This document shows, in pieces, positions 19,101 to 29,400 of a stretch of 64,000 nucleotides of DNA. The position numbers were made by a program, and so were the translations under genes. Every line of letters starts with the position of its first letter. The first letter of the stretch is position 1. The notes under the pieces were generated by a model. That model searched no databases. It was given only the letters and a program-made list of their open reading frames with translations, and was not told where the DNA came from. The stretch is from Niveibacterium sp. 24ML (GTDB taxonomy: Bacteria > Pseudomonadota > Gammaproteobacteria > Burkholderiales > Rhodocyclaceae): NCBI RefSeq assembly GCF_026586805.1, contig NZ_JAPFHA010000022.1, positions 20,803-84,802 of the forward strand, in the 5' to 3' direction.

Positions 19101-19488
19101 TGAAGCGGTTGTTCACGGGGTTGTCCCAGTCGATGTATCGGATCGTCTGGCCGCGCCCGCCGTCCCAGCCGGGCAGGCCCTCCACCGTGAGGCCGCCAAT
19201 CAGCAAGGCGGTGGCCTGCTCGTTGGCCTCCATCAGCTTGTGCGTGCCCAGGCGGGTGATGGCCGCCACCGCTTCGGCCAGCCGTGCATCGTCCAGCCAG
19301 GGGGCGCCGTCTGGCCCGGGGTTCAGCGCGCGCAGTTGGGCGCGCAAGGCCGCTTCCTGGATCACCTCGGTAAAGCCGGTGCGCCCGCTGACGGCGGGCT
19401 GGTCGAGGCTGCCTTCGATGTGCGCCCAACCCAGCGCCTTCAACTGGGCCACGAAGGGCTTTTCAACGTCGTCGAGTTCCCAGCCCAT
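16156..19488 (-). CDS. hsdR: Type I restriction enzyme, R subunit
   Basis: 1110 residues. HsdR cuts unmodified DNA away from the recognition site after ATP-driven translocation. The N-terminal nuclease has Asp153 and Glu167-x-Lys169 (IVPDLVLL...VVVECKS). A helicase core follows: Walker A TQGSGKS (335-341), DEAH (464-467), and SF2 motif III FTGTP. The C-terminal helical region is complete and ends near the next gene. The start ATG at 19488 overlaps the YhcG stop by one base (TGATG). No frameshift or missing catalytic residue is seen. Confidence 0.96.
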   Translation of the reverse strand: MGWELDDVEKPFVAQLKALGWAHIEGSLDQPAVSGRTGFTEVIQEAALRAQLRALNPGPDGAPWLDDARLAEAVAAITRLGTHKLMEANEQATALLIGGLTVEGLPGWDGGRGQTIRYIDWDNPVNNRFTVINQYRVDCPPGFNSAKQFIVPDLVLLVNGMPLVVVECKSPSIPEPLADAVDQLRRYSNQRKAAFEVDENEGNEALFATNQLLVATSFDEARVGCVGAAFEHYAQWKTVVGPDGTGSETEVAQALGKTALSEQERLIAGLLAPAHLLDVVQHFMLFMQAGGQTIKTVCRYQQYRAVSRAIARLKRGQTRLQHGESDQRGGIIWHTQGSGKSLTMVFLVRKMRADAQLRRFKVIVVTDRKDLQGQLSVTATLTGEVVEVADSTRGVKALARRKGPGLVFATIQKYRDPDSAGDAPLKSDDLPKVEEPKATYGKGDKADEKFEVLNEDDSILVLVDEAHRTQAGDLHASLLAGLPNCARIGFTGTPIIMGEKKRTHEIFGEFIDRYTIKEAEADGATVPVLYEGRTATGAIKDGASLDELFEDLFRQHTPEELEAIKQKYATKGHIFDAPALIADKARDMLRHYVTNILPNGYKAQVVAYSRLAATRYFAALKLARDELLAEAQALPPEDKALDDEALCQRPPKVQAVVQAWRYRDTLSRIEFAPIISGSNNDDPGWKPWTDGAAHEQLIKRFKKPLFHAKPEKTDPLAFLVVKSMLLTGFDAPIEGVMYLDRPIREAELLQAIARVNRTGFGKRCGIVVDYYGVAQHLKEALAAYADEDVKGALASLKDEVPVLRDRHLRVVDLFRKQGIDSLDDTEACIEALGSERLRAEFAVKLKAFLASLDTVLPRPEGLPYSGDAKRLAYIYARARNRYKDTPILGKDVGAKVRKRIDDHVISLGIDPKIPPIQLTDAEFETHVARAANDRAKASEMEHAIRSHIRKHTDEDPVLYRKLSERLNEILKTLGEQWDEVVAQLQKLIDELRAGQAASADAPGDLPEHCAPFLRTVLDVACAGQTPSAAELLRLKDVTVELVELLSQELKGNPRIWSPNKLPDQENLRDGVLFEHLMRLRPPLVDADRAGVLADRLMEQARANHDKLVQV

Positions 19489-20549
19489 CAGTCGTCCTCT
19501 CCGCTACCGTCGTCGGGCAGCGCGCCCAGTTCCCGCTCAATCTGCTCAATGCTCGGCAGGCCGGTTTGCAGATCGGCCGGCAGCGATTCCAGCAGCTTGT
19601 ATTCGGCAATGCCCATCGGCTGGCTGGTGTCGCCCAGCGCGTACTCGGCCACCACCTTGTTCTTGCTCTTGCACAGCAGCAGGCCAATGGTGGGGCCGTC
19701 GTGTGCGCTCTTCACCTGCCGGTCCACCGCAGTGAGGTAGAAGCCCAGTTGCCCCAGGTGCTCTGGCTTGAACTTGTCGGCCTTCAGTTCAATCACCACG
19801 TAGCAGCGCAGTTTCAGGTGATAGAACAGCAGGTCGATGAAGAAGTCATCGCCGCCCACCTCCAGGTGCACTTGCCGGCCCACAAAGGCAAAGCCGGCGC
19901 CGAGCTCCAGCAAGAACTGGGTGATGTGCTGCACCAGCGCAGCCTCGATCTCACGCTCGTGAGCCTCATTCCCAAGGCGCAAGAAATCGAACAGGTACGG
20001 GTCTTTGAGCGACTGCTGCGCGAGGTCGGTGTCCGGGGCCGGCAGGCGCTCGGTAAAGTTCGTCACCGCCTGGCCTTCGCGCTCCACCTGCCGGGTTTCG
20101 ATCTGCATTTCCAGAACCGCGCGCGACCAGCCATGCGCCACCGCCCGTTGGGCGTAAAGCAAACGCTGCGGCGTGGCTTTGAGCTTGCTGAGCAGCACCA
20201 GGTTATGGCCCCAGGGCAATTGTCCAACAGCCTGTTGGAGAATTGCCTCATCCGGCCAGGCCTCGGCAAAGGCGCGCATGTACATCAGGTTGGCGCGCGA
20301 AAAACCCTTCATGTCAGGGAAGGCGCTGCGCAAATCCTGCGCCAGCCGCTCGATCACCTTGGCACCCCAACCCTCGCGGCGCTGCCGCTCCAGAATGTCC
20401 CGCCCGATCTGCCAGTACAGCGCCACCAGCTCGCGGTTCACCGCCAACGCGGCGCGCTGCTGGGCACTGTGGATGCGGGTTTTCAGCGCCGCCAGCCAGT
20501 CGGCATAACCGCTGGGGGGCGGGGTCAGCGAGACGGGGCGCTCGGTCAT
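19488..20549 (-). CDS. YhcG/DUF1016-family PD-(D/E)XK nuclease
   Basis: 353 residues. The N-terminus is the DUF1016 N-domain (ALYWQIGRDILERQRREGWG...). The C-terminal half is a PD-(D/E)XK nuclease: Asp239, then Glu254-x-Lys256 in VVIELKADKF, with FFIDLLFYH before it. The family is often found inside type I restriction operons and is thought to be a nuclease partner. Here it sits between hsdS and hsdR, overlapping hsdS by ATGA and hsdR by one base. The catalytic residues are intact. Its role in restriction is not established. Confidence 0.93.
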   Translation of the reverse strand: MTERPVSLTPPPSGYADWLAALKTRIHSAQQRAALAVNRELVALYWQIGRDILERQRREGWGAKVIERLAQDLRSAFPDMKGFSRANLMYMRAFAEAWPDEAILQQAVGQLPWGHNLVLLSKLKATPQRLLYAQRAVAHGWSRAVLEMQIETRQVEREGQAVTNFTERLPAPDTDLAQQSLKDPYLFDFLRLGNEAHEREIEAALVQHITQFLLELGAGFAFVGRQVHLEVGGDDFFIDLLFYHLKLRCYVVIELKADKFKPEHLGQLGFYLTAVDRQVKSAHDGPTIGLLLCKSKNKVVAEYALGDTSQPMGIAEYKLLESLPADLQTGLPSIEQIERELGALPDDGSGEDD

Positions 20550-21862
20550 GGCGCGGCACCTTCCAGCAGGGGTGTGACGCGGACGCGGCCGGTGAGGAGG
20601 TCGTCCATAAGAGCGGCTTTTTGCTGCCGCAATTTCTCACGGGTAGCACACTCCCCAAACATTCGGGCATTGATATTCGCCGCTATGGTCGCAATGCCGC
20701 GCTGCTCTTCTCTAATTGGTACTGCGATGCTCACAGCGTTCAGCTTCGTACGGTTGATCGTATTGAGCCCTGAACTGGTTGCAGCCTCTGTTCTCCAATA
20801 TGCCCGCACGAATTCAGAGTTCATCCAGAGCAATGAAAAGTTGTTGTTCAGGCGTCTTGGCCTCAGTCGAAACAGGTGGTTTTGAAATAGGAATCCAGAA
20901 ACGTCTTGATCAGCCATCGCGCAGCGGCCAATTTCGTCGGTACTGGCGTGACCTTCGACCACCAACAGGTCGCCGGGCCTCAATGACTTTTCTGTCGCCT
21001 CCGCATCGGATGCTTCGAGATAGGCAATATCGTCGAGCTTTAGGGCGGCCCGGTGAACGTTGGCGACGCGCAAATAGGGACGTGGCCTGATCCGAGGCAC
21101 ACGATGCTGGCCCAGGGTAATTCCAGCATCGACAATGAACTCAGCTCCAACGCTGGAAACATCCCACTCCTTCGGAATCCACCCCAGCGGCGACTGTTTG
21201 TAGAGATGCGGGGCTTCGGCTTGGGGCGGGCGCAGTTCGCCGTTGGCGTCGATGCCGCGCGTCAGCAGATCGTGCAGCAGGCCCTGCTTTACGGCCTTGA
21301 GCTTGGCAATGATCGCCTCGGTTTCGTGGATGGCGGTGTCGAGGGTGTCGAGAACTTGGGCGATCTGGCGTTGTTCAGCCGGATGCGGCAACGGGACAAC
21401 ATGTGCTCGTACGGCAGCCCCACTAATGTTGGCTTGTGTGGTCTGACCTGAGTGCTTGAGCCACTCAGCCCGAATGTGGTCAAGATGGTGGTAAAGGTAG
21501 TCGGAATCGCAGGCAAAGGGAGGAATCAAGGCGCACAGCGCTTGGTTCGCAGCCATCTCCACGGCGGTAATCTTTGTAAGTCCGATCGTTCCATACATCG
21601 ATACCAAGATGGTGCCGGCCGGATACCTCTTGGCAGCCGTCTCCTTCAGAGCAGCATCGGAAATCGCCAACTCGCAACCGTCAATGAATTTCTTGCCAGC
21701 ACGCGTGAGGTCCTCCGTCTTGGCGAACGGAAGGCCTCCATACTCACGGTAATACCTCGGACTACCAGACGTCGGCGTCCCTCCACTCGTGATGCGGAAG
21801 GAGATCTGTTCGAGCGACCGAGAAGCCCAGTCGTGCGGGTATTCGACGCACACGTCAGACAT
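20546..21862 (-). CDS. hsdS: Type I restriction-modification specificity subunit
   Basis: 438 residues. HsdS sets the bipartite DNA recognition sequence for both methylation and restriction. Two target-recognition domains are visible (about 10-175 and 220-395), separated by the helical conserved region [20 protein letters not shown], followed by a second helix at the C-terminus (about 400-430, ending [10 protein letters not shown]). Both halves are complete, so no truncation or shufflon inversion is evident. It overlaps hsdM by 8 nt upstream and the YhcG gene by ATGA downstream. The recognised sequence cannot be predicted. Confidence 0.95.
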   Translation of the reverse strand: MSDVCVEYPHDWASRSLEQISFRITSGGTPTSGSPRYYREYGGLPFAKTEDLTRAGKKFIDGCELAISDAALKETAAKRYPAGTILVSMYGTIGLTKITAVEMAANQALCALIPPFACDSDYLYHHLDHIRAEWLKHSGQTTQANISGAAVRAHVVPLPHPAEQRQIAQVLDTLDTAIHETEAIIAKLKAVKQGLLHDLLTRGIDANGELRPPQAEAPHLYKQSPLGWIPKEWDVSSVGAEFIVDAGITLGQHRVPRIRPRPYLRVANVHRAALKLDDIAYLEASDAEATEKSLRPGDLLVVEGHASTDEIGRCAMADQDVSGFLFQNHLFRLRPRRLNNNFSLLWMNSEFVRAYWRTEAATSSGLNTINRTKLNAVSIAVPIREEQRGIATIAANINARMFGECATREKLRQQKAALMDDLLTGRVRVTPLLEGAAP

Positions 21863-24374
21863 ACCCCAGCCCCTTCAAAAACCCCTGCAGCGCCTTCGCT
21901 GCTTCATCCCGCTTGCCCTCGATCTCGGTCAGCGTGACGCGGTACTTGTCCCACCAGTTCTCGAACGCGGCCACGATCTGCTTGCGCTGGGCGGCGATGT
22001 AGCGCTCGACGATGGCCTGCATGTCGTGGTGCAGGATGGTCAGTAGCAAGTCGGCCGCGGCTTGCGGTGTGAGGCCGCCGACGGCCGCATCGATGTGCTG
22101 CTTGAAGCTGTCGTGCCGGGCCTTGAGTTGCTTTTTGACGGTGGCGAGGTCTTTCTTCCAGGCCTTGAGCTGGGCTTCATCGACGGCGGTTTCATCGTCG
22201 GCGCCTTCCTCTGCGGCGGCGTCACCCTCTTCGCCTTCGGCATCGGCCGGCGTGGCGGCCTTGATCTGGCTATCGAGTTCGGCCTTCTTCGCTTCGAGTT
22301 CGGTAATGGCGTCAACGAAATCGCTCATCAGGAATCTGACGAGCTTGTGCTCCAGCGGGCTTTCTTTGCTGGCTTTGTCTTCCAGCGCGGTGACGATGCT
22401 GATGCGCCAGGCATCGGCCACGCCCTTGGCGCCGCGCGCCATGAGGGTGAGGAAGTCGTACTTGGTCTGGTACCAGAAGCCGGCGACGATGCCGCGCACC
22501 TGGAAGGGGTCGAGCAGGCCGATGGCCTCCAGGCTTTGGCTGAAGCTGGCGAGTAGATCATTGCGCAGCGCAACGAGGCTGGCGGCACCGTCGTTGCCCG
22601 CCTGCATCTGCCCGGCGAGCGCGGTGATGCGGGGGCTGTGCGCTTGCCACCAGTGCTCGAAGGCTTCGCTGATGGCCGCTTCCTTGGCCACCAGACCGGC
22701 GTTGCCTTCGATGGCGGGCTTGAGGGCCTGGCGCTGGGTGAGCGCGGGCTTGAAGTCGAAGTACTTGCGCGTGGGGTCGTTCGGGCGCGCGGTGAGCAGG
22801 TCGAGCGGGTTGAGGCCGTGGGCGGCGAACAAGGGCGCCTTGGCGTCGACCTCGGCCTTGGGCACGCCGCCCACCAGGTGGGCGCGCACGTCGTGCGGCT
22901 CGGGCGGCGGGGCGTTGTCGGCGTAGCGGCGGATGTTGAGGTTGTAGCCGTTCTCTTTGAGCGTGGCGTTATCCACGATGGCCGAAAAGCCGGGGATGGC
23001 GCGGAAGTCGTCGAAGGTGGTGACGATCTTTTCGATGTGCTCGGGCAGCAGGTGGTTCTGCGCGCGGCCTTCGAAGAATTCGCGGTCGGCGTTGATGAAC
23101 AACACCTTGCCCTGGCGCTCGGCGGGCTTGCCGCTGACGCGGTGGGCGCCGTTCTGCACCTGTTGGCGCAGCACCAGAATGCAGGCGGGGATGCCGGTGC
23201 CGTAGAACAGGTTGGGCGCCACGCCGATGACGGCTTCGAGCAGGTCGGATTCGATGATGCCGGCGCGGATGGCTTTTTCTTCACCGCCGCGGAACAGCAC
23301 GCCGTGCGGCATGACGGTGGCGACCATGCCGCCATCGCGCGTAACGGCGAGCATGTGCTGCAGGAACATCAGGTCGGCCTTCTTGGCACCCAGCGGCACC
23401 TGGCCGTAGGGGAAGCGCTCGGCCTCGAACTTGGGCTTCCAGGCGGGCGTGCCGTCGGCGTTCTTTTCGGTGTTGCCCCAGTTGATCGAGAACGGCGGAT
23501 TGGTGAGCACGCGGTCGAAGTGCAGCAGCTCGCCGCCTTCAACATGCCGGGGTTCGGCGAGGGTGTCGTCGTTCTGCAGGTTGGCGGTGGTGATGCCGTG
23601 CAGCAGCATGTTCATCTTGGCGATGGACCACACGGTGCCGTTGAATTCTTGCCCGAAGAGGTTGGCTTTGCGGCCGTCTTCGCCGTGTTCGTCGATGTAT
23701 TCCTTGGCGGCGATCAGCATGCCGCCGGAGCCGCAGCAGGGGTCGTAAATGTCGTGCTTGAGCGCGGGCTTGATCAGCCGCACCATCATCCGCACCACCG
23801 AGCGGGGCGTGTAGAACTCGCCGCCCTTCTTGCCGGCCGAATCCGCGAATTCGCCGATCAGGTATTCGTAGGCGGCGCCGAGCAGATCGGGGAATTCGAA
23901 ATCCTCGTTGCGCAGGCGGTAGGTGGCGAAATGCGTGATGAGCTGGCGCAGCTTGATGTCGGGGATCTTGCTCTGGCCCACCTGCTTGGTGAAGTTGATG
24001 TGCGCCACCACGCCATCGAGCGCGGCGTTGTTTTCTTCCAGCCCGCTGATCGCTTTGTTCAGCCAGTCGCCCACGTTGCGGTGGGCATCGTTGAGCAGGG
24101 TTTCGTAGCGCGACTGCGGCGGCACCCAGAAGGTGCCTTCCTTCTTGTACCAGCGGGTGTTGTCGGCCGACGCACGCGCCTCGGCTTCAGTCTTGCCGCC
24201 TTCCATTTCGAGGAGGACCACTTCCTCGCGCCGCTGCTCGAACACGTCGGAACAGCGCTTGAGGAACAACATGCCGAAGATGTATTCCTTGAACTCGGAG
24301 GCATCCATCTTGCCGCGCAAGATGTCGGCGGCTTTGAAGAGGTGGCGTTCGAGCTGTGGCAGGGTCAGGGGCAT
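21855..24374 (-). CDS. hsdM: Type I DNA methyltransferase, M subunit (long form)
   Basis: The open frame begins at 24560, but the ATG at 24374 ([20 protein letters not shown]) matches the family start. The product is about 839 residues, longer than the common 500-residue form. It has the N-terminal HsdM_N helical domain, the SAM site DPCCGSGG (211-218) and the catalytic NPPF (292-295). The C-terminal 330 residues are coiled-coil-rich, with an acidic stretch around 640-690. It methylates adenine at the HsdS site. It is the first gene of the leftward operon. The region right of 24374 should hold the promoter. Confidence 0.95.
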   Translation of the reverse strand: MPLTLPQLERHLFKAADILRGKMDASEFKEYIFGMLFLKRCSDVFEQRREEVVLLEMEGGKTEAEARASADNTRWYKKEGTFWVPPQSRYETLLNDAHRNVGDWLNKAISGLEENNAALDGVVAHINFTKQVGQSKIPDIKLRQLITHFATYRLRNEDFEFPDLLGAAYEYLIGEFADSAGKKGGEFYTPRSVVRMMVRLIKPALKHDIYDPCCGSGGMLIAAKEYIDEHGEDGRKANLFGQEFNGTVWSIAKMNMLLHGITTANLQNDDTLAEPRHVEGGELLHFDRVLTNPPFSINWGNTEKNADGTPAWKPKFEAERFPYGQVPLGAKKADLMFLQHMLAVTRDGGMVATVMPHGVLFRGGEEKAIRAGIIESDLLEAVIGVAPNLFYGTGIPACILVLRQQVQNGAHRVSGKPAERQGKVLFINADREFFEGRAQNHLLPEHIEKIVTTFDDFRAIPGFSAIVDNATLKENGYNLNIRRYADNAPPPEPHDVRAHLVGGVPKAEVDAKAPLFAAHGLNPLDLLTARPNDPTRKYFDFKPALTQRQALKPAIEGNAGLVAKEAAISEAFEHWWQAHSPRITALAGQMQAGNDGAASLVALRNDLLASFSQSLEAIGLLDPFQVRGIVAGFWYQTKYDFLTLMARGAKGVADAWRISIVTALEDKASKESPLEHKLVRFLMSDFVDAITELEAKKAELDSQIKAATPADAEGEEGDAAAEEGADDETAVDEAQLKAWKKDLATVKKQLKARHDSFKQHIDAAVGGLTPQAAADLLLTILHHDMQAIVERYIAAQRKQIVAAFENWWDKYRVTLTEIEGKRDEAAKALQGFLKGLGYV

Positions 24375-25303
24375 TTCGGGAATCCACGCAATTGCGGTTG
24401 TTCTGTCGTGCGCAGCGGCATCGGCCCTGCGTTTGATTTGTGATGTGCTTCCGACGGCTCGATCACGCGGCCAGAAGTGCGATGCGGCGGCGTTCGCGCG
24501 CCAAAAGGCTGTCGTCACAGTAGCCGGGAGCACTGTACGCGACGCGCCAGCAGGCTTCAAATCGCGCGAGCTGGCCCTTGATCGGCATCACCCGGGTCGG
24601 AATGCGCGCCAGACCGACGGCGAGGCCCGCGCCGTCAACGGCCGCAAGGCCCTGCCCTGATTGGTTCCTTCACAGGCAGACCGATTCTCGCGCCTGCAAG
24701 GCTCGCCAGATGAGCCACATGGGGGTGCCACGGCGCCCTCCTCCACCGATACGGCCCCGCCACGAGAGGCCAGCCGGGGATGCCAAACCGGGCCGGATTT
24801 CGCGCGACTCGTACCCCATTTATTTCGCGCACAGTAACGGGGGGAGTGATGGAAGATTTTGCGGATCAGACACGCTAAACAACGCGGACATCAACGGCGC
24901 ACTGTGGGGGTGATCGGCACGGCCAGCGCCGTGATGGCACCAGCGGCCAGAAGCATCCACAGCGAACGGGGATATCTCTGTGCACAAAGCTGTGGATAAG
25001 GCACCGAGGCCCTTAACTGCAGGGCGGCAAACGCGCTGCCCGAATTTGCAGCACAAATGCTGATACGCGAGAGCCCAGTCGGCGTGGGGACGGAATCCGC
25101 AGCACACCGCATCCTGATCGGGCTCATTCCACGAGCCACCCGTAACGGCAGAATCACGCTTCGATCCAGAAGTGCCGGGAAAACCGCCTGGCCGCACGCC
25201 CGCCTTTGATCGTGAGATGGCGCGCAATGACCTGCAGCGCTTCGCCAAGCGCGCCGATTTCGCGTGGCGTGCGTTTCCTCCCCAACTCTTAAGGAGTGCA
25301 GTT
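24375..25303. other. Divergent hsdM/sbcD intergenic region
   Basis: About 0.93 kb between the divergent hsdM and sbcD genes with no convincing gene. It holds the second copy of the 83-nt element (24814-24896). One exact match to a DnaA box (TGTGGATAA, 24991-24999) is present, but no cluster of such sites. An open frame antisense in this gap lacks any recognised feature. sbcD starts at 25304. Confidence 0.5.
24814..24896 (+). repeat. 83-nt intergenic element, copy 2
   Basis: Matches the element at 9972-10054 in three conserved blocks with the same spacings (9, 31 and 4 bases) and different spacer sequence. It is 14.8 kb from copy 1, in the same orientation, in the gap between hsdM and sbcD. 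Confidence 0.6.
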
Positions 25304-26455
25304 TTGAAGATCCTCCACACCGCAGATTGGCACCTTGGCCGCATTTATCACGGCGTGTCGCTGCTGGAAGACCAGGCGCATGTGCTGGATGAACTCGTTG
25401 CGCTTGTACGCGCCGAACGCCCGGACGCGGTGCTGATTTCGGGGGACGTCTACGATCGCTCGGTGCCGCCTTCGGACGCCGTCGCGCTGCTGGATGACAC
25501 CCTGACCCGCCTCGTCATTGGCGAAGGGGTGCCGACCTTGCTCATCGCAGGCAACCATGACAGCCCGGAACGCCTTGGCTTCGGCTCGCGCCTGCTGGAG
25601 CAGGCGGGCCTGACAATGCGTGGCTCGCTCGATGCGGCCCTGACGCCGGTGGTGCTGCGCGACGCGCACGGCGAAGTGGCCTTCTATCCTCTGCCCTATG
25701 CGGAGCCCTCGGTATCGCGCCATTGCCTGGCCGACGATTCCATTGCGGATCACCATGCGGCGCTTCGGGTGCAGCTTGAGCGTGTGCGTTCGACCCACGA
25801 CGAATCGCGCCGCTCGGTGGTGCTGGCGCATGCCTTTGTCACCGGTGGCACGGCAAGTGAATCCGAGCGCCCGCTGTCGGTAGGCGGCACCGGCGCAGTG
25901 GGCGCCGAGGTGTTCGACGGGATCGACTTCGTCGCGCTCGGCCACCTTCATCGGCCGCAGGCGATGCGTGATGGGCGGATCAACTATTCCGGCTCGCTGC
26001 TGAAGTACTCGTTTGCCGAGGCTGACCATGAAAAGAGCGTGTCGCTGATCGAAATTGGGGCGGACGGCGCGGCGCGCACCAGGCGGATCGCGCTGCGCCC
26101 GCGCCGCGATCTGCGCATCCTGACCGGAACGCTTGCGGAAATTGTCAGCGGCGCCGAACGCGACCCCGGGCGTGACGACTATGTGCTGGCCCGGATTACC
26201 GACACCGGTGCGATTCTGGATGCGATGAGCAAACTGCGGGCGGCCTACCCGAACGCCCTGTCGATCGAGCGCCCGCAACTGGCCGGGAGCGGAACGGGTG
26301 CCGCCAGCGGCGCGGACCACCGCAAGATCAGCATGGAGCAGTTGTTCAGCACTTTCTACCAGGAGATGACCGGGCTTGAGCTCGATGCTTCGGCGACTGA
26401 ACTCTTGCATGGCGAAATCGCCGCGCAAGCGGGTGAAGAACGGGAGGCCGTCTGA
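25304..26455 (+). CDS. sbcD: Exonuclease SbcCD, nuclease subunit
   Basis: The start is TTG at 25304 (AAGGAG 7 nt upstream), giving 383 residues beginning KILHTADWHLGR; the frame upstream is untranslated-looking. The Mre11-type phosphoesterase motifs are present: Asp8 and His10, GDVYDR (Asp48), GNHD (84-86) and later GHLHRP. With SbcC it cuts hairpins and blocked DNA ends. The stop overlaps the sbcC start by one base (TGATG). No missing residue is seen. The neighbouring restriction operon may be coincidental. Confidence 0.95.
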   Translation: MKILHTADWHLGRIYHGVSLLEDQAHVLDELVALVRAERPDAVLISGDVYDRSVPPSDAVALLDDTLTRLVIGEGVPTLLIAGNHDSPERLGFGSRLLEQAGLTMRGSLDAALTPVVLRDAHGEVAFYPLPYAEPSVSRHCLADDSIADHHAALRVQLERVRSTHDESRRSVVLAHAFVTGGTASESERPLSVGGTGAVGAEVFDGIDFVALGHLHRPQAMRDGRINYSGSLLKYSFAEADHEKSVSLIEIGADGAARTRRIALRPRRDLRILTGTLAEIVSGAERDPGRDDYVLARITDTGAILDAMSKLRAAYPNALSIERPQLAGSGTGAASGADHRKISMEQLFSTFYQEMTGLELDASATELLHGEIAAQAGEEREAV

Positions 26456-29400
26456 TGAAGCCGATTCGCCTGACCCTTCAAGCCTTCGGCCCTTTCGCCA
26501 ATCGTGAAATCGTCGACTTCACTCGGCTGCCCTCCGACGCACTCTTCCTGATCCACGGCCCGACGGGCGCGGGGAAGACCTCGATTCTCGACGGGATCTG
26601 CTTTGCGCTTTACGGCGACACATCCGGCGGCGAGCGCGCAGCCAAGGAGATGCGCAGCCATCACGCGTCGGACGACACCCATACGGAAGTGGAGTTCGTG
26701 TTCGAGTTGGGCGGCAAGCGTTACCGGGTGAGACGTTCGCCCGAACAGGAACGCGCGGCGCTACGGGGCCGCAAGGACCAACTGGTGAAGTCGCCCGCCA
26801 AGGCGGAACTGCATGTCGCAGAAGCCGGCACCGCTGACAGCAGCCCTGAGTGGACGCCCCTCGTCAGCAAAACGACTGAGGTCACCGCACGCATCGAGAC
26901 GCTTTTGGGATTTGAAGCGGCGCAGTTCCGTCAGGTGATCATGCTGCCGCAAGGCCAGTTCCGAAAGCTGCTGACGGCCGACTCCAAGGATCGCGAGAAG
27001 ATCCTTGAGGCGCTGTTCTCGACCGAGGCCTATCGGCGCCTGCAGGAACGACTCAATATTGCCGCACGGGAGCTGGCGCAGCAGGCGACTACCGCAGCGG
27101 AGCGACGCGCGACCCTGCTTGAGCAGGCCGAGGTAGTGTCCGAAGACGAGCTTGTCGCCCGCATCCAGGCCGGCGATGCGCAGATCAAAGACATGGCGCA
27201 AGAGGAATCGCGGTTGCGACAGGCCGAGCAAGCGGCGGCTGCCGCCCTGTCTGCCGCCGAAGCACTGGCAAATCTGTTCAGCGAACGTGATGCCGCACTG
27301 GCGGCGCACGCCACGCTCAACGAGCGTGCTGCACAGATGGAGGCCCAGCGACAGCGGTTGGAAGCCGCTGGCCGTGCGCTAAGGGTTGCACCAGCCCAGA
27401 TGAGTCTTGCCGATGCCGCCGCGCAGGCAGTGAATGCCTTACGAGACGCGACCGCTGCGACGCAGGAGACCGATGCGGCAGAGGGCAAGGCGCATGCAGC
27501 CGCTGCAGTGTTGGCGACAGAGGAAGCGCGTGGGCCAGAACGTGAGGCCGCGAAGGGCGAAGTCATTCGGCTCGAAGGGCTACGCGAAGCTGTCCGAAGA
27601 CTGGACGAAGCCCGACGAGCGCACGCGGCGGCAAACGACGCGGCCACCCGCACGGCTGCAGCGCAGGCCAAACACCAGCGAGACCTCGACGCCCTGAGCG
27701 AGCAGAGAAAGGCGCACCTGGCGTCGCTCGAATCCAGTGGCCGTATGGCGGCCAGCGTCGAGCCGCTGGACTTGAAGATTCAACAACAACAGCAGTTGAT
27801 TACTTCGCTCTCGTCTCTCAACGCGGCGCGCCTGGCGCTTGAAAAGAGCCAGGCGGAAGCGAATCGTCAACAGTCTCTCTGCGACGCAGTACAGGCGGAG
27901 CTGAAGGTTTGCCGTGAAACGGTTTCCTCGTTAGAGGAGCGCTGGCGCAAGGGTCAGGCTGGCGTACTCGCACAGCATCTTGAAGACGGCAGCCCCTGCC
28001 CGGTCTGCGGCAGTCACTCACATCCGCAGCCAGCGGAACGGAACGTAGACTTGCCGACTGAAGGGCAGATCAAGACTGCGAACGAGGCGCGGCAAGCAGC
28101 CGAGGCCAAATTTGAAGAGGCGCGTCGCGCACTTCAAACAGCGCAGAGCGAGCTCGCGGCACAGGAATCCCGGGTGTCGACGCTGAAAGAATCGCTCCCG
28201 TCGGACCTTCCGCACTCCGAAGAAGCCGCTAGAGTGCTGCGTGCGCTGGAAGCCGAGCGCACTTCTGCGCAGGTGGCGGCCACGACGCTGACGGAGATGC
28301 AGCAGGCGCTCAAACACACGGATGCGCAACTTGCCACCCTGCAGGCCCAAGTAGAGCAAGCACGGCAGGATTCGGAGGCCAGCGCGCGCGCACAGGCCGC
28401 AGCCGAGGCGCAACTGGCGCTACTAAGCGCGAACGTGCCGGAAAACCAGCGCACGCTCGCCGCACTCGAAGCTAGCATCAAAGCAGCCCGAGATCGCTCG
28501 GACGGCCTGCTGAGGCTGTTCGAGGATGCGCGCGCCGCACATCAAACCGCCGCGCAGACGCTCGTGGCGGCGCAGTCAAAGCTCGGCGCACTTCAGACGG
28601 CACAAACCGCTGCTGATCTGCGCGCCGAAAAAGCACGAGATGCCTTTGATGAAGCACTGCAAGCGCACGGGTTTGCCGATGAGAACGCGCTGCTGGCCGC
28701 TGCCCTGCCCCCCAATCAAATCGAGCTGATCCAGAAGGAATTGCGGACGCACGATGACGCCTTCGCCGCGGCCCGGGAAAGGCTCTCGCGCGCGGAGGGC
28801 ACGGTTGAGGGGAAAGCTCCCCCGGATCTTGTCGGCACCAAGGCCACTCAGGCACATGCGGCAAGTGAGGTCGAGGAACTGATCGGGCGACTGAACCGCC
28901 TCAAACAGCACATTGAGTACGACCGCAAGACCCAGGAATCGCTCGAACGCCTCAGGAAGGAACTGGGCGCAATCGAAGCGCGTTACAAGGTGATGGGCCA
29001 CCTCTCCGGCATCGCCAACGGCGAGAACAGCAAGAAGCTCACCTTCCAACGCTTCGTGCTCGCCGCCTTGCTCGACGATGTACTGCGGCAAGCGTCGCTG
29101 CGCTTGCGCGCGATGAGCCGTGGCCGTTACACCCTGCAACGGCGCGACGACGTGGCCGATGCGCGTCGCGCATCCGGGCTGGATCTTGAGGTGTTCGACG
29201 ACTACACCGGTCGTGCCCGACCGGCCAGCACCCTGTCCGGTGGCGAGGGCTTCATGGCGGCACTCTCCCTTGCGCTCGGGCTATCTGACGTAGTGCAAGC
29301 CTACGCCGGCGGTATCCAGCTCGATACCCTGTTCATCGATGAGGGCTTTGGCAGTCTGGATCCGGAATCGCTCGACATGGCGATGAAGGCTCTGATCGAC

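Noticed and set aside
18481..20885. Rightward frames of about 420-440 codons
   Set aside because: Antisense to hsdR, the YhcG nuclease and hsdS.
22638..24443. 601-codon rightward frame
   Set aside because: Antisense to hsdM; His/Val-rich translation without domain, a shadow of the GC-rich coding strand.
24991..24999. DnaA-box match TGTGGATAA
   Set aside because: Single site, no AT-rich element or cluster, no replication genes nearby.
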